A stretch of 64,000 nucleotides of DNA. Origin: Xanthocytophaga flava (lineage in GTDB: Bacteria > Bacteroidota > Bacteroidia > Cytophagales > 172606-1). The translations under genes and the position numbers were made by a program. Location: positions 124,001-188,000 of the forward strand of contig JASJOS010000006.1 of NCBI GenBank assembly GCA_030068525.1. Reading direction: 5' to 3'. Shown here piece by piece: positions 55,222 through 63,338 of this stretch; positions within the stretch are counted from its first letter, which is position 1; every line of letters begins with the position of its first letter. The notes beneath the pieces are model-generated. The model did not search any database. It worked only from the letters and a program-made list of their open reading frames with translations, and was not told the origin of the DNA.

Positions 55222-56073
55222 TTAAACAGCACTTAAGTCGCGGTATTTTGCTTTCACAAACATATATACTCCATAGGCTACTAGCCCTAATGCCACTATT
55301 ACTAATAATACAGAACCAAAAGGGGCTTGGTTTTCGATAAAGCTAAGTGCTTCTCCTGATCCTCCTGCCTCTTGTGGGTTAGCTTCGATAGCTGCTCTAA
55401 ATAAAAAGTACGAAATAATACAGATAACAACCCCTCTGGCGGCATATCCAATTTTACCTGCTGTACGAAAGATTTCTTTTGCTCTGGCTGAGAGTGCTCC
55501 ATCTTTTACTTTCTTGGCAAATTTTTCAGTATAGGCTTTGTAAAACTGATGAATCGCTTTACCAAAGAAAACAATTGCTGCTAGTATTACAATCCATTTT
55601 CCTGCAGGTACTTCCAGTGCTTTGGCTACCATACCTTGTTGTGATGAACCACTATCAGATGTATTTCCATTTATGATAATTCGAATAGTATAATAGCAAA
55701 GTGAGGTATAAAATAAACCACTGATAGCATAACCAACACGAGTGATCATTCGTTTACCTGAACGATCATTACTTTCCGGATCTTTTATAGCCTGATAGAG
55801 TCGCCAGAAAGAATACCCCAGCAAACCAATCGCTATAAGTCCTAATAGAATATATCCATAAGGTTGACCTGCCAGAAATTTGATAGAATCTTTTGTGTCT
55901 GCTTTCTCTCCTCCCAGATTAAATGCTGAAAGTGTGGTTAATATACCTGCCAGGCAGTAAACAACTCCTTTTGTCGCAATTCCAGCCCGAATAAGATTTT
56001 CTTTGATATCACGTGTGTGTTTCATTGTTGATCCGGACATTGACTGCATACCGATTGATTTTGTGTTAAACAT
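55222..56073 (-). CDS. DUF1206 family membrane protein
   Basis: This 283-aa protein has six hydrophobic helices arranged as three similar pairs (about 28-105, 115-190 and 205-280). Each pair starts with a Gly-rich helix such as AGIATKGVVYCLAGIL, RVGYAISGLFYTSL or GKIGYAARGVVICI, the repeat that defines DUF1206. Function of the family is unknown. The start at 56073 gives a polar Met/Ser-rich N-terminus; later in-frame Met codons (residues 9, 12 and 17) are possible starts. The 28-bp repeat array lies 356-523 bp upstream of it. Confidence 0.8.
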   Translation of the reverse strand: MFNTKSIGMQSMSGSTMKHTRDIKENLIRAGIATKGVVYCLAGILTTLSAFNLGGEKADTKDSIKFLAGQPYGYILLGLIAIGLLGYSFWRLYQAIKDPESNDRSGKRMITRVGYAISGLFYTSLCYYTIRIIINGNTSDSGSSQQGMVAKALEVPAGKWIVILAAIVFFGKAIHQFYKAYTEKFAKKVKDGALSARAKEIFRTAGKIGYAARGVVICIISYFLFRAAIEANPQEAGGSGEALSFIENQAPFGSVLLVIVALGLVAYGVYMFVKAKYRDLSAV

Positions 56074-56734
56074 AGTAGCTAAGTTTTAAAGTTTTCTTAT
56101 GAGTTTGTGTATGAGATATTTATGATTTAGTGATGTGTATGAAAAAAGTGTACCTGTGCAATTGGACTGTGAAAGAGTGGTTATTTCTGTACCTTTTTAC
56201 ACATAAACCTGTTTTTACAAGTTTATTGAGCATGAATGATCTGGTATGTTAAGACCTGATTTCGTTGGAAGAAGCTCAAATCAGAATGAGATAAGGCAAA
56301 AAAAATAAAAAGTTAGTAAGTCTATCGAATTGTCTTATTGGAGAGGCAAATGATTGAAGAGAGGTACTAGGTAGATCTTTTGTTATATTTCTTTGTCGGC
56401 TAACTGAAAGTATGGTTGGCTGATAAATTGACTGGTATTCGGATATTTCTAAAAAGTGACTGGAGCTCCAGTCACTGACGAATATGAACAGAATTCCAGT
56501 CAAAGGTAAAAATGAACAGAGTTTAAATATTTTTGGAAAGTGACTAGTGTTCTGGTCAAAACAAAAAATGACTGGAATTCCAGTCATTTTTCAAAGTAAT
56601 TTGATTTTTGTTCACTTCCCTTGTTGAGGTATTTTTTTCCGGTTGCTAATCTGTATATTACCAATCTGAATATAGTTCAGATATTTTCATCTTAGAGGAG
56701 TATACAAGAGGTGCATGATATGTATAGGCGTATT
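56074..56734. other. Long intergenic region with palindromic repeat array
   Basis: These 661 bp lie between the PepSY-like gene's stop and the DUF1206 gene's start. They hold the 28-bp array at 56429-56596. The part at 56074-56428 has no supported ORF. The frame open on the minus strand across the array translates the repeats and is not coding. Confidence 0.6.
56429..56596. repeat. Array of six 28-bp units with an 18-bp palindromic core
   Basis: Units start at 56429, 56457, 56485, 56513, 56541 and 56569, exactly 28 bp apart. The core, best in units 2 and 6, is TGACTGGAATTCCAGTCA; unit 2 has GAGCTC in the centre. Unit 3 has an altered left arm (TGAACA), unit 5 is TGACTAGTGTTCTGGTCA, and units 1 and 4 keep mainly the left arm. 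In unit 2 the perfect palindrome extends to 22 bp (56455-56476) and in unit 6 to 28 bp (56564-56591). The ~10-bp remainders are A/T-rich, several ending in AAAG. Confidence 0.8.
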
Positions 56735-57214
56735 TTATCCTTCTTTCTGTTCTTTTTTATCTTTCTTGTCCTTCTTTTTGACAAAATTTCCCTGAGCATC
56801 AAATTTCAGTTCTTCTTTAATCTGGTCTTTTTTAATCACGACTTCATATTCCTTTTTATTGTCTTTGCTCTCTTCTTGAAATTCAGTCTTATCAATTTCG
56901 TAACCTGCATAGTTTTTCTTCACATAATCAATGATTTTAGCAGGAACCTGTGCTTTGCCAATGCGTTGTTTAGATTCTAACCAGACACCTTCTGGTGAAA
57001 ACTTTGCTTCTGCTTTTTTGTCTGATACCTTAAAGTCAGCTTCAAGTTTACCATTTTTAGTTTTCTTCCATTTGGTATCTGTGGCAGAAGGATATTTTTG
57101 CTTGAATGCAGTCATTACCGGACTTGGAACATCTTTCTCTGTCAGGTCCTGAGCATTCGTAATTGTTATGCCGGCAAATAGGGTAAATAGCAATAGGAAA
57201 ATTGTCTTTTTCAT
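56735..57214 (-). CDS. PepSY-like (BLIP-fold) secreted protein
   Basis: This 159-aa protein has a signal peptide (MKKTIFLLLFTLFAGITITNAQ). Two PepSY-like/DUF2874 repeats follow: VPSPVMTAFKQKYPSATDTKWKK (about 29-51) with a KLEADFKV strand, and VPAKIIDYVKKNYAGYEIDK (about 90-109) with YEVVIKKD. The C-terminus is a charged tail of about 15 residues, mostly Lys, Asp and Glu (KKKDKKDKKEQKEG). Such proteins are periplasmic, of unknown role, and often linked to envelope stress regulators in Bacteroidota. It appears to be transcribed alone. Confidence 0.85.
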   Translation of the reverse strand: MKKTIFLLLFTLFAGITITNAQDLTEKDVPSPVMTAFKQKYPSATDTKWKKTKNGKLEADFKVSDKKAEAKFSPEGVWLESKQRIGKAQVPAKIIDYVKKNYAGYEIDKTEFQEESKDNKKEYEVVIKKDQIKEELKFDAQGNFVKKKDKKDKKEQKEG

Positions 57215-57369
57215 GTGTTGTATTGGTTTATGTGTTGTACTGTTTAGAGGTAAAAAGATGAATCAGAAAAAAATCGTTTGCAAATATTGAATATCTTTTG
57301 GGCAATTACCTGTTTTAAATACAAAAAAATCGTTGAGATAGTTTAAAAATCACTGCTCCAATAACCCCT

Positions 57370-58401
57370 ATGAAAAAACAAGTATGTCTTCTTTTTTTCT
57401 TGCTTTTAGCTTCTGTTATTACGTATGGCCAGAGCCAGAAAATAATTGGTGGAGGAAATACAGTTACTCCCCGAATGCGTGTCATTGTAGACAACGATTT
57501 TAGCGGTGACCCGGATGGATTGTTTCAACTTGCTCATCTAGTACTATCACCGTCTGTGGAAATTCGAGGCATTATTGGCTCACACCTTAGAGTAGGAGAT
57601 GGGTTTGATAATTCCCAGACTCAGGCACAGAATGCAGCAGCCAAAGCAAAAGAACTATTAGGTGTAATGGGTGTAAAAAATAGATTTCCGATTGTGGCTG
57701 GATCTAATACTGCCATGCTTACGGATAGCACACCTGTAAAAAGTGAAGGAGTAGACTTGATTGTCAGAGAGGCTTTGCGAACAAATACAAAGCTACCCTT
57801 GTATGTACTTTGTGGTGCTGGACTTACTGAAATTGCATCGGCCTTACTTACTTCTCCTCAGATAGCGGAGAGGCTGACTCTTGTATGGATAGGAGGGCCG
57901 GAATACACAGATATTGCATTACCACCACCTAATTATTCCAGTCCGGAATATAATCTGAATATTGATATTGCTGCTGCACAAGTCGTTTTTAATCAATCAC
58001 GTGTACCTATATGGCAAATACCCCGTAATGCCTATCGCCAGGCATTGCTTCCCTATTCACAATTGTTGCTCAAAGTAAAACCCCAGGGAAAAGTAGGAGA
58101 GTATCTGGCTGATGTATTGGAAACTCTAATGGTTCGGATTCAGAAATATGTAAACATTGGCGAAACGTATGTTTTGGGAGATAGCCCATTGGTATTGCTT
58201 ACTGCCTTGCAATCTTCTTTTGAGGCCGATCCTTCATCAAGCGAATATGTAGTACGTATGTCTCCTGCCATTACTACACAGGGTGCTTATCAGTTTAACC
58301 ATCAGGGTCGAAATATTCGTGTTTATACCCGATTAGATATCAATCTGATGTTTAATGATTTTTTTGCAAAGCTGGAATGGAATACACTAAATGGGAAATA
58401 G
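57370..58401 (+). CDS. Secreted inosine-uridine nucleoside hydrolase-like protein
   Basis: This 343-aa protein has a signal peptide (MKKQVCLLFFLLLASVITYGQ) and so acts in the periplasm or outside. The nucleoside-hydrolase Ca2+-binding start appears as VIVDNDFSGDPDGLFQL (about 39-55); the family form is DxDPGxDD, so the last Asp is changed to Gly-Leu. ELLGVMGVKNRFPIVAGSN and LYVLCGAGLTEIASALL, WIGGPEY fit the fold. It would cleave the N-glycosidic bond of nucleosides for salvage. The changed metal-site residue makes the exact substrate uncertain. Confidence 0.8.
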   Translation: MKKQVCLLFFLLLASVITYGQSQKIIGGGNTVTPRMRVIVDNDFSGDPDGLFQLAHLVLSPSVEIRGIIGSHLRVGDGFDNSQTQAQNAAAKAKELLGVMGVKNRFPIVAGSNTAMLTDSTPVKSEGVDLIVREALRTNTKLPLYVLCGAGLTEIASALLTSPQIAERLTLVWIGGPEYTDIALPPPNYSSPEYNLNIDIAAAQVVFNQSRVPIWQIPRNAYRQALLPYSQLLLKVKPQGKVGEYLADVLETLMVRIQKYVNIGETYVLGDSPLVLLTALQSSFEADPSSSEYVVRMSPAITTQGAYQFNHQGRNIRVYTRLDINLMFNDFFAKLEWNTLNGK

Positions 58402-58415
58402 GTATTGATTGTAGA

Positions 58416-58463
58416 ATTACCAAAATTCTGATATTTTGTTCTTTCAATCAGAATTTCGGTAAT
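58416..58463. terminator. Hairpin after the nucleoside hydrolase gene
   Basis: A 17-bp stem with one mismatch (58416-58432 with 58447-58463) has a 14-base loop, 14 bp past the stop. No long T-run follows, so its role as terminator is likely but not certain. Confidence 0.5.
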
Positions 58464-58473
58464 ACTCCGAGTC

Positions 58474-58517
58474 CATCAGTTTTTTGATAATAGATGAACT
58501 CTACCAGAAAACTGATG
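58474..58517. repeat. Second hairpin in the same convergent gap
   Basis: Perfect 10-bp arms CATCAGTTTT (58474-58483) and 58508-58517 have a 24-base loop. It lies between the first hairpin and the convergent DUF3995 gene. Confidence 0.45.
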
Positions 58518-58568
58518 ATTACCAAAGCCAAACAGAATTCTGATCAAAACCTGTTTTGACTAAAATAT

Positions 58569-59096
58569 TTATTGAATAAAAATGATACCATATGGTAAAA
58601 CAAATTTCTGATACATGTCTGTTTGATATCGGATCTGCAGATAAATGTAAAATGCCAGTATCGCTATCAGCAAACAAAGAGGAGAATAAAGATGTGTGTC
58701 ATAATAAGCAAATTGAGTATGTCTGATCTTTTTAAAAAATCCTACATACTTAAAATCTCCCATGGCGCGTATCCCGAATATTATCGCAATAGCCAGATTA
58801 CCATAAATACACCACCATTCAGAAACAATGAAAGGTTTCAGTCCTTTGTAAATAGGTTTAATAGCCCATATAGAGATAAACGAGGCTACCAATAGAGCCA
58901 ATGCAACCAATAAAGTTGCTCCTATACCAGGTTTAAAAGCAAGTTCCTTATCAATTTCAGGGATAACGAGTGAAAGAAAATATTGATTAGGTTGAAACAG
59001 GCCTTTTACTGCCCAGTAGATATGTAGCAAGGAAATAATAAGAAATAAAGAGGCATTAATGGTTTTAGCCAAACTAAAAAGATTTATACTAGACAT
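58569..59096 (-). CDS. DUF3995 family membrane protein
   Basis: This 175-aa protein has four hydrophobic helices (about 10-32, 57-77, 92-110 and 135-155). Family marks are LLHIYWAVKGLF (about 23-34), then GIRAMGDFKYVGFFKK (about 108-123) and DTHLYSPLCLLIA (about 133-145), as in DUF3995 proteins. Function unknown. It is a single-gene unit, convergent with the nucleoside hydrolase gene. Confidence 0.8.
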   Translation of the reverse strand: MSSINLFSLAKTINASLFLIISLLHIYWAVKGLFQPNQYFLSLVIPEIDKELAFKPGIGATLLVALALLVASFISIWAIKPIYKGLKPFIVSEWWCIYGNLAIAIIFGIRAMGDFKYVGFFKKIRHTQFAYYDTHLYSPLCLLIAILAFYIYLQIRYQTDMYQKFVLPYGIIFIQ

Positions 59097-59379
59097 ACTA
59101 CAGCGTTTTGTGAAAAGTTAGGGGTATTGAAAAATATTTCACATACCTTCTACATTATTTTTTGTGCGTTAATCCTGCAATTAAGCTGATTTGTAAAATA
59201 TATTCGTAAAAAAACTGACTTTTTAGTATTATTTAGTCAGTAAGAATCTAGCATTGGATTTATTGAACTTGATTTTACTTTTTGGTAGTTGAGTATCCGG
59301 AATGAAGAAGTTATATCCTCCCTACTATTTTTTCATTGAATCGCATATCACTCTTACTTTTTCATAAACCCTAACCACC

Positions 59380-60717
59380 ATGAAAACTATACTGATTGCA
59401 TTGTTTTTTCTTCAGGCCACTTTTTCCTTTGCTGAGACTATTGCCGATGTCAAATTCAATAAGGGGTATGATAATATAGCCGTTAGCAAATCGTCTGATC
59501 TTGTACTCAAGCTAAACCTTCAGAAGGAGGTACCTTACCAGGTCGTTGTCTTACAACAGGGGATTGATGTAATGCTGATTCTGGCAGATGAAAAAAATCC
59601 AAAAATACAAGAGATGGACTCTCCCAATGGTCGGTTTGGATTGGAAATTCTGGAGTTTATACCCAAAGAGACGAAGCAGTTTACTTTGACAGTTCGTAAG
59701 TTTGAGGAAGAGACTAATGCAGACAAAGGAGTGATAAGCTTTTATATTAAAAAGTTTACTCCTAAAGAAATAGCTCTGAAAAAGCAAACTGAAAAAGAAC
59801 TTGCCGTTGAAAATACCAAAAATGTACTAACACTGGATATAGATCACTTTTGGGAAGCTTTTGATAAACTTAAAACCTGCAAAAATCGTTGGGATAGTGT
59901 TATGTGTATCCAGAATCTATATCTGGACAGAGCAACTGATGGCCTAAAGGATTTCATAAGAGTCAGGAATTTTTCCGCTGAAGGATTCGTGAATACATTG
60001 GCAAAACTGCCCAAATACTATGCTTCCGTACGTCCCTTTACCTATGAATCGAAAAAGTCAGAACCACTAATACAGGAAGTATTTGATAAATTAAAGGATA
60101 TCTATGGGAATTTTAAGCCTTTTAAGGTTTGTTTTGCTATAGGCATACACAATACAGGAGGAACAGTATCCAACAGATTTATTCTTCTGGGAACAGAGAT
60201 GGTTACAGCCTGTAAATATGTGGATTTTTCAGAGCTGGGAGACAATTGGAAACCAAGTGATACACAGAAAGAACCCAATATCCCACTTAGTATAAGAGGT
60301 ATAGTGGCTCATGAATGTATCCATACACAACAGAAGAGTAAGTTAGGCCCCAATGCAGTAGTATGTAATCAGCTTAATTCCTGTATTCATGAAGGGGCTG
60401 CCAACTTTATTGGAGAACTGCTTACTGGAACAACAAATTATTCTGCTGTCAACGAATATGGAGATTCCCATGAGAATATGTTATGGGATGAGTTTAAGTC
60501 AACTTTGTGCAGTGGAAATGCTTCCAACTGGTTGTATAATGGAAATACTGTGAAAGACAGACCAGCTGATTTGGGTTATTATATTGGCTATAGAATTTCT
60601 CAGGCTTATTATACTAATGCTTCTGATAAGCGACAGGCCATTATCGATATCATCGACATGGATGATCCACTCACATTTCTACAAAAGAGTGGATATGATC
60701 AACAAAAGAAAAACTAA
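59380..60717 (+). CDS. Secreted HExxH zinc-metallopeptidase-like protein
   Basis: This 445-aa protein has a signal peptide (MKTILIALFFLQATFSFAE). Residues about 20-125 are a beta-rich domain (VPYQVVVLQQGIDVMLIL) resembling a pre-peptidase or jelly-roll domain. The C-terminal half carries VAHECIHTQQ with His311, Glu312 and His315 (HExxH) and a downstream EGAANF with Glu338, the likely third zinc ligand, i.e. a gluzincin arrangement. The surroundings (TGTTNYSAVNEYGDSHENMLWDEF) resemble DUF2268/GldB-like proteins. Proteolytic activity is inferred from the intact site; the substrate is unknown. It stands alone. Confidence 0.75.
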   Translation: MKTILIALFFLQATFSFAETIADVKFNKGYDNIAVSKSSDLVLKLNLQKEVPYQVVVLQQGIDVMLILADEKNPKIQEMDSPNGRFGLEILEFIPKETKQFTLTVRKFEEETNADKGVISFYIKKFTPKEIALKKQTEKELAVENTKNVLTLDIDHFWEAFDKLKTCKNRWDSVMCIQNLYLDRATDGLKDFIRVRNFSAEGFVNTLAKLPKYYASVRPFTYESKKSEPLIQEVFDKLKDIYGNFKPFKVCFAIGIHNTGGTVSNRFILLGTEMVTACKYVDFSELGDNWKPSDTQKEPNIPLSIRGIVAHECIHTQQKSKLGPNAVVCNQLNSCIHEGAANFIGELLTGTTNYSAVNEYGDSHENMLWDEFKSTLCSGNASNWLYNGNTVKDRPADLGYYIGYRISQAYYTNASDKRQAIIDIIDMDDPLTFLQKSGYDQQKKN

Positions 60718-60753
60718 AGCATAGCTTACTACTATCCTACTGATGTTTTGTGT

Positions 60754-60791
60754 GAGTGGATAGGGGCTTATACAGAGGCTTTTATCCACTC
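60754..60791. terminator. Hairpin overlapping the 3' end of the isochorismatase-like gene
   Basis: 9-bp arms GAGTGGATA (60754-60762) and 60783-60791 enclose a 20-base loop. The right arm lies within the last codons of the minus-strand gene. It sits between convergent genes and may end both transcripts. Confidence 0.4.
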
Positions 60792-61340
60792 TTCAACTTT
60801 CAGGACTTCTGCCTGACGAGGAAAAATCTTTGTCATCAGAACCTGATGTACCTCAGCGTCTCGATCTTTACAAGCATCAGATAATACAGTTAACTGATAA
60901 TCTTTATCAGCTGCTTCACGCACTGTTGACAACACAACGCCACTGGTAACTACTCCGGTGAGTACCAGATGCTGAATGCCTTGTGCACGTAATACAACCT
61001 CCAGATCACTACCTGTAAAAGCACTGAAGCGGCGTTTGATTACTGTGATCTCTCCTGATAGTGGCGCAATAGATGGCTCTATTTTCAGCATATCTTCGGG
61101 ATTAGTATTTGCCATTCGTTCTCTGGAAGCTGCAAAGCTTTTGTTCATCATACTGATTTCAGGTGCTCCTGGCCGAAAGCCTACAACAACATAAATCAAT
61201 GGAATAGTGTGCTGGCGAGCATGAGTAATGGCTTTGGCTACATTTGCAATCACAGGTTGTGAGTCTGGTAAGGAAGTAAGCAGCATTACCTGCATATCCA
61301 TTACCAGAAGAGCTGTTTTGGAATTGACTTGTGTTGACAT
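60768..61340 (-). CDS. Isochorismatase-like hydrolase lacking the catalytic Cys
   Basis: This 190-aa protein has the isochorismatase-like fold. The catalytic Asp is in LLVMDMQ (about 15) and the Lys in VIKRRFSAFTGSDLE (about 102-116). In the third motif, where the family has TxxCV, it reads TGVVTSGVVLSTVREAAD (about 127-144), with Val in place of the nucleophilic Cys. It may therefore catalyse a different reaction or be a binding protein, though this variant may be a recognised branch. It is the third gene after MarR and MFS (40-bp gap), so it probably belongs to that regulon. Confidence 0.82.
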   Translation of the reverse strand: MSTQVNSKTALLVMDMQVMLLTSLPDSQPVIANVAKAITHARQHTIPLIYVVVGFRPGAPEISMMNKSFAASRERMANTNPEDMLKIEPSIAPLSGEITVIKRRFSAFTGSDLEVVLRAQGIQHLVLTGVVTSGVVLSTVREAADKDYQLTVLSDACKDRDAEVHQVLMTKIFPRQAEVLKVEEWIKASV

Positions 61341-61380
61341 ACAGATAGTAAATATTGGTTAAGAAATCTACAATATGGAG

Positions 61381-62646
61381 TCACGAATGCAAGGCTATCT
61401 CTGCAGAAGGTGCATCAACAGTTGGTGTAACGTCTGGTTTAAGCTTGGCTTTCTGCAACGAACGTATATGCAGTCCCCCAAGCAACAAAGCCAGAATGCC
61501 TTCTCCTAATACAGTTGCTTGTACACCAATATAATGAGAAATAGTTCCAATAAGTAATCCGCCAATAGGCAGAGCGCTGGAGTAAACCATTAGATACAGG
61601 CTGATTACACGTCCACGCATGGACGGAATTACCTGAGTCTGTAAGATGGTATTGCTAATGGTCACCTGCGACATCATGCCAAAGGCCGCAAATGCAATGA
61701 AACAGAGTGCTAATGGATACCAGGGAGTATAGGCAAACAGAATCAGTCCGGCTCCCAGGATAAAAGTATTACGTGCCAGTATGGTATGTAGATCAGAGCC
61801 TGTCTTTAATGACGCCAGATAGAGAGCACCAATAAAAGCACCAAGACCAATTGCACTATCTATCAGTCCAAAGGTAGAGGCGGTTCCTTGAAAGATATCT
61901 TTCGCATAGACAGGCATAAGTGTAGTAAAGGGTAATACCAGCAGGCTTACCAGTGCCAGCATTAGGAGAACAAAGCGAATGGCTGGAGTCTGATTAATAT
62001 ACTGAAATCCTTCTTTTAGCTCGCCCAGAATATTTTTTGTATGGGATTGGACTACATACGGTGGTAATTTCATCAATAGGAGTGAGGTGATTACTGCAAT
62101 AAAACTAAATGCATTGAGGCCAAAACAAACTACTTCACCTAGATTTTCAATTGCAATCCCTGCAATGGCAGGCCCCAGTAGCTTGGATAAGTTGACCATA
62201 GATGAATTTAAAGCCACTGCATTGGACAAGTCTTTTTTGTCATCTACCATGTCATATACTAGTGACTGTCGTGCTGGCATATCAAATCCATTGATGATAC
62301 CCAGTATAACACTGAGAAATATGATTTCCCATACTGCATACTTCTGAAAATATACGACAAGAGTAAGCAGTATAGCTTGTATCATAGACAGAACCTGTGT
62401 AAGCAGCAGTACCCGATACCGATTGTAACGATCTGAGACAACACCCCCAAGCGTAGAGAAAACGGCAGAAGGAAACAGCGTTGCAAACACACTGACTCCC
62501 AACATAAACTTTGACTGAGTTTGTGAGTAAACGATCCAGCTGACAGCTGTCTTTTGCATCCATGTACCTAAAAGAGAAATAGATTGTCCTGTAAAATAAA
62601 GTCGGTAATTACGACTTTTGAAAGCATTAAAAGTTGTTACGTTCAT
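61381..62646 (-). CDS. MFS transporter, EntS/MFS_3 type
   Basis: This 421-aa inner-membrane protein has about 12 helices. The start (FKSRNYRLYFTGQSISLLGTWMQ, about 9-31) and LGGVVSDRYNRYRVLLLTQ (motif A, about 61-79) are typical of the MFS_3 group that includes the enterobactin exporter EntS. SMRGRVISLYLMVYSSALPIGGL (about 340-360) is the second-half counterpart. It lies 41 bp downstream of a MarR regulator, so it is a candidate drug or metabolite exporter under MarR control. Substrate unknown. Confidence 0.85.
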   Translation of the reverse strand: MNVTTFNAFKSRNYRLYFTGQSISLLGTWMQKTAVSWIVYSQTQSKFMLGVSVFATLFPSAVFSTLGGVVSDRYNRYRVLLLTQVLSMIQAILLTLVVYFQKYAVWEIIFLSVILGIINGFDMPARQSLVYDMVDDKKDLSNAVALNSSMVNLSKLLGPAIAGIAIENLGEVVCFGLNAFSFIAVITSLLLMKLPPYVVQSHTKNILGELKEGFQYINQTPAIRFVLLMLALVSLLVLPFTTLMPVYAKDIFQGTASTFGLIDSAIGLGAFIGALYLASLKTGSDLHTILARNTFILGAGLILFAYTPWYPLALCFIAFAAFGMMSQVTISNTILQTQVIPSMRGRVISLYLMVYSSALPIGGLLIGTISHYIGVQATVLGEGILALLLGGLHIRSLQKAKLKPDVTPTVDAPSAEIALHS

Positions 62647-62687
62647 AGTTTATTCGTCGCTGGTTCGATTGTTAATTTGGAGAAGAA

Positions 62688-63137
62688 TTATTCGTATTCC
62701 AGTAGTTTTTTCAAAGGGGCCAATGCCTGACGCAAAATCTCTAGTTCTTCTGATGTACAGGTAGCATGTAAAGCATGACTTAACCATTCATCTCTCTCAT
62801 TTCGGCTGGCATTTAATAATGCTAGTCCTCCTTCTGATAGCGTTATGGTAATCTTCCGTTTGTCTGTTTCTGAGGGCGTGCGGGTAATATAACCCAGATC
62901 CGATAAATGATTCAGAATCTGTGACATAGATTGGGTGGTAACCTTTTCTATCCGAGCGATTTCACTGGGCAATAATTCTTTATGTTCATCAAGTAATCGT
63001 ATCACAGATCGTTCTGTAAGGGATAATGTATCACGAGTCGGTGATTTGCTCCGTAACTTTTTCATAAGCCGGGTTACAACAGTTCGTAACTCGGTGGGAA
63101 GAGAGTTCTCCTGTTTAGATGGGTCTATCGTAGGCAT
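62688..63137 (-). CDS. MarR family transcriptional regulator
   Basis: This 149-aa protein is of normal MarR length. The winged helix-turn-helix spans about 40-110: LTERSVIRLLDEHKELLPSEI, then VTTQSMSQILNHLSDLGYI (recognition helix) and the wing TPSETDKRKITITLSEGG with the conserved D-x-R motif. It heads the operon MarR - MFS transporter - isochorismatase-like protein. A palindrome right over its promoter suggests it represses its own operon until a ligand, perhaps the MFS substrate, releases it. Confidence 0.9.
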   Translation of the reverse strand: MPTIDPSKQENSLPTELRTVVTRLMKKLRSKSPTRDTLSLTERSVIRLLDEHKELLPSEIARIEKVTTQSMSQILNHLSDLGYITRTPSETDKRKITITLSEGGLALLNASRNERDEWLSHALHATCTSEELEILRQALAPLKKLLEYE

Positions 63138-63142
63138 AGTAA

Positions 63143-63168
63143 TAAAGTAAACTTGTTAAGTTACTTTA
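63143..63168. promoter_or_regulatory. Operator candidate for the MarR regulator
   Basis: An imperfect 26-bp palindrome has outer arms TAAAGTAA and TTACTTTA and the centre ACTTGTTAAGT, with one extra A in the left arm. It lies between the -7 box and the marR start codon, where a bound repressor would block transcription initiation. Confidence 0.6.
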
Positions 63169-63176
63169 CAAATTTA
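63169..63176 (-). promoter_or_regulatory. -7 element of the marR operon
   Basis: TAAATTTG on the minus strand matches TAnnTTTG and lies directly next to the palindrome, 31 nt from the marR ATG. No exact TTTG is found 19 nt upstream, so the -33 part is weak. Confidence 0.5.
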
Positions 63177-63338
63177 ATGCCTGAATACCCAATATTGGAA
63201 ACAGGTTTCTCTTATTTGCAATAGATGAAGGATTTAAAGCTGGGAAAATTTACTTGGTAATATTTTGAAAAAGCAAATTGAAAAGATAGTTTTAAAAAAA
63301 TCGAATCAGGGTGAATCTGTATTTCACTTGCATACAAC

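Noticed and set aside
56276-56587. Minus-strand ORF of 103 aa across the 28-bp array
   Set aside because: It translates the repeat DNA itself, has no start context or family features, and is explained by the repeat structure.
56429-56596. CRISPR array reading of the 28-bp repeat
   Set aside because: Units are tandem and degenerate over their whole length with ~10-bp remainders, not conserved repeats with unique 30-bp spacers; no cas genes nearby.
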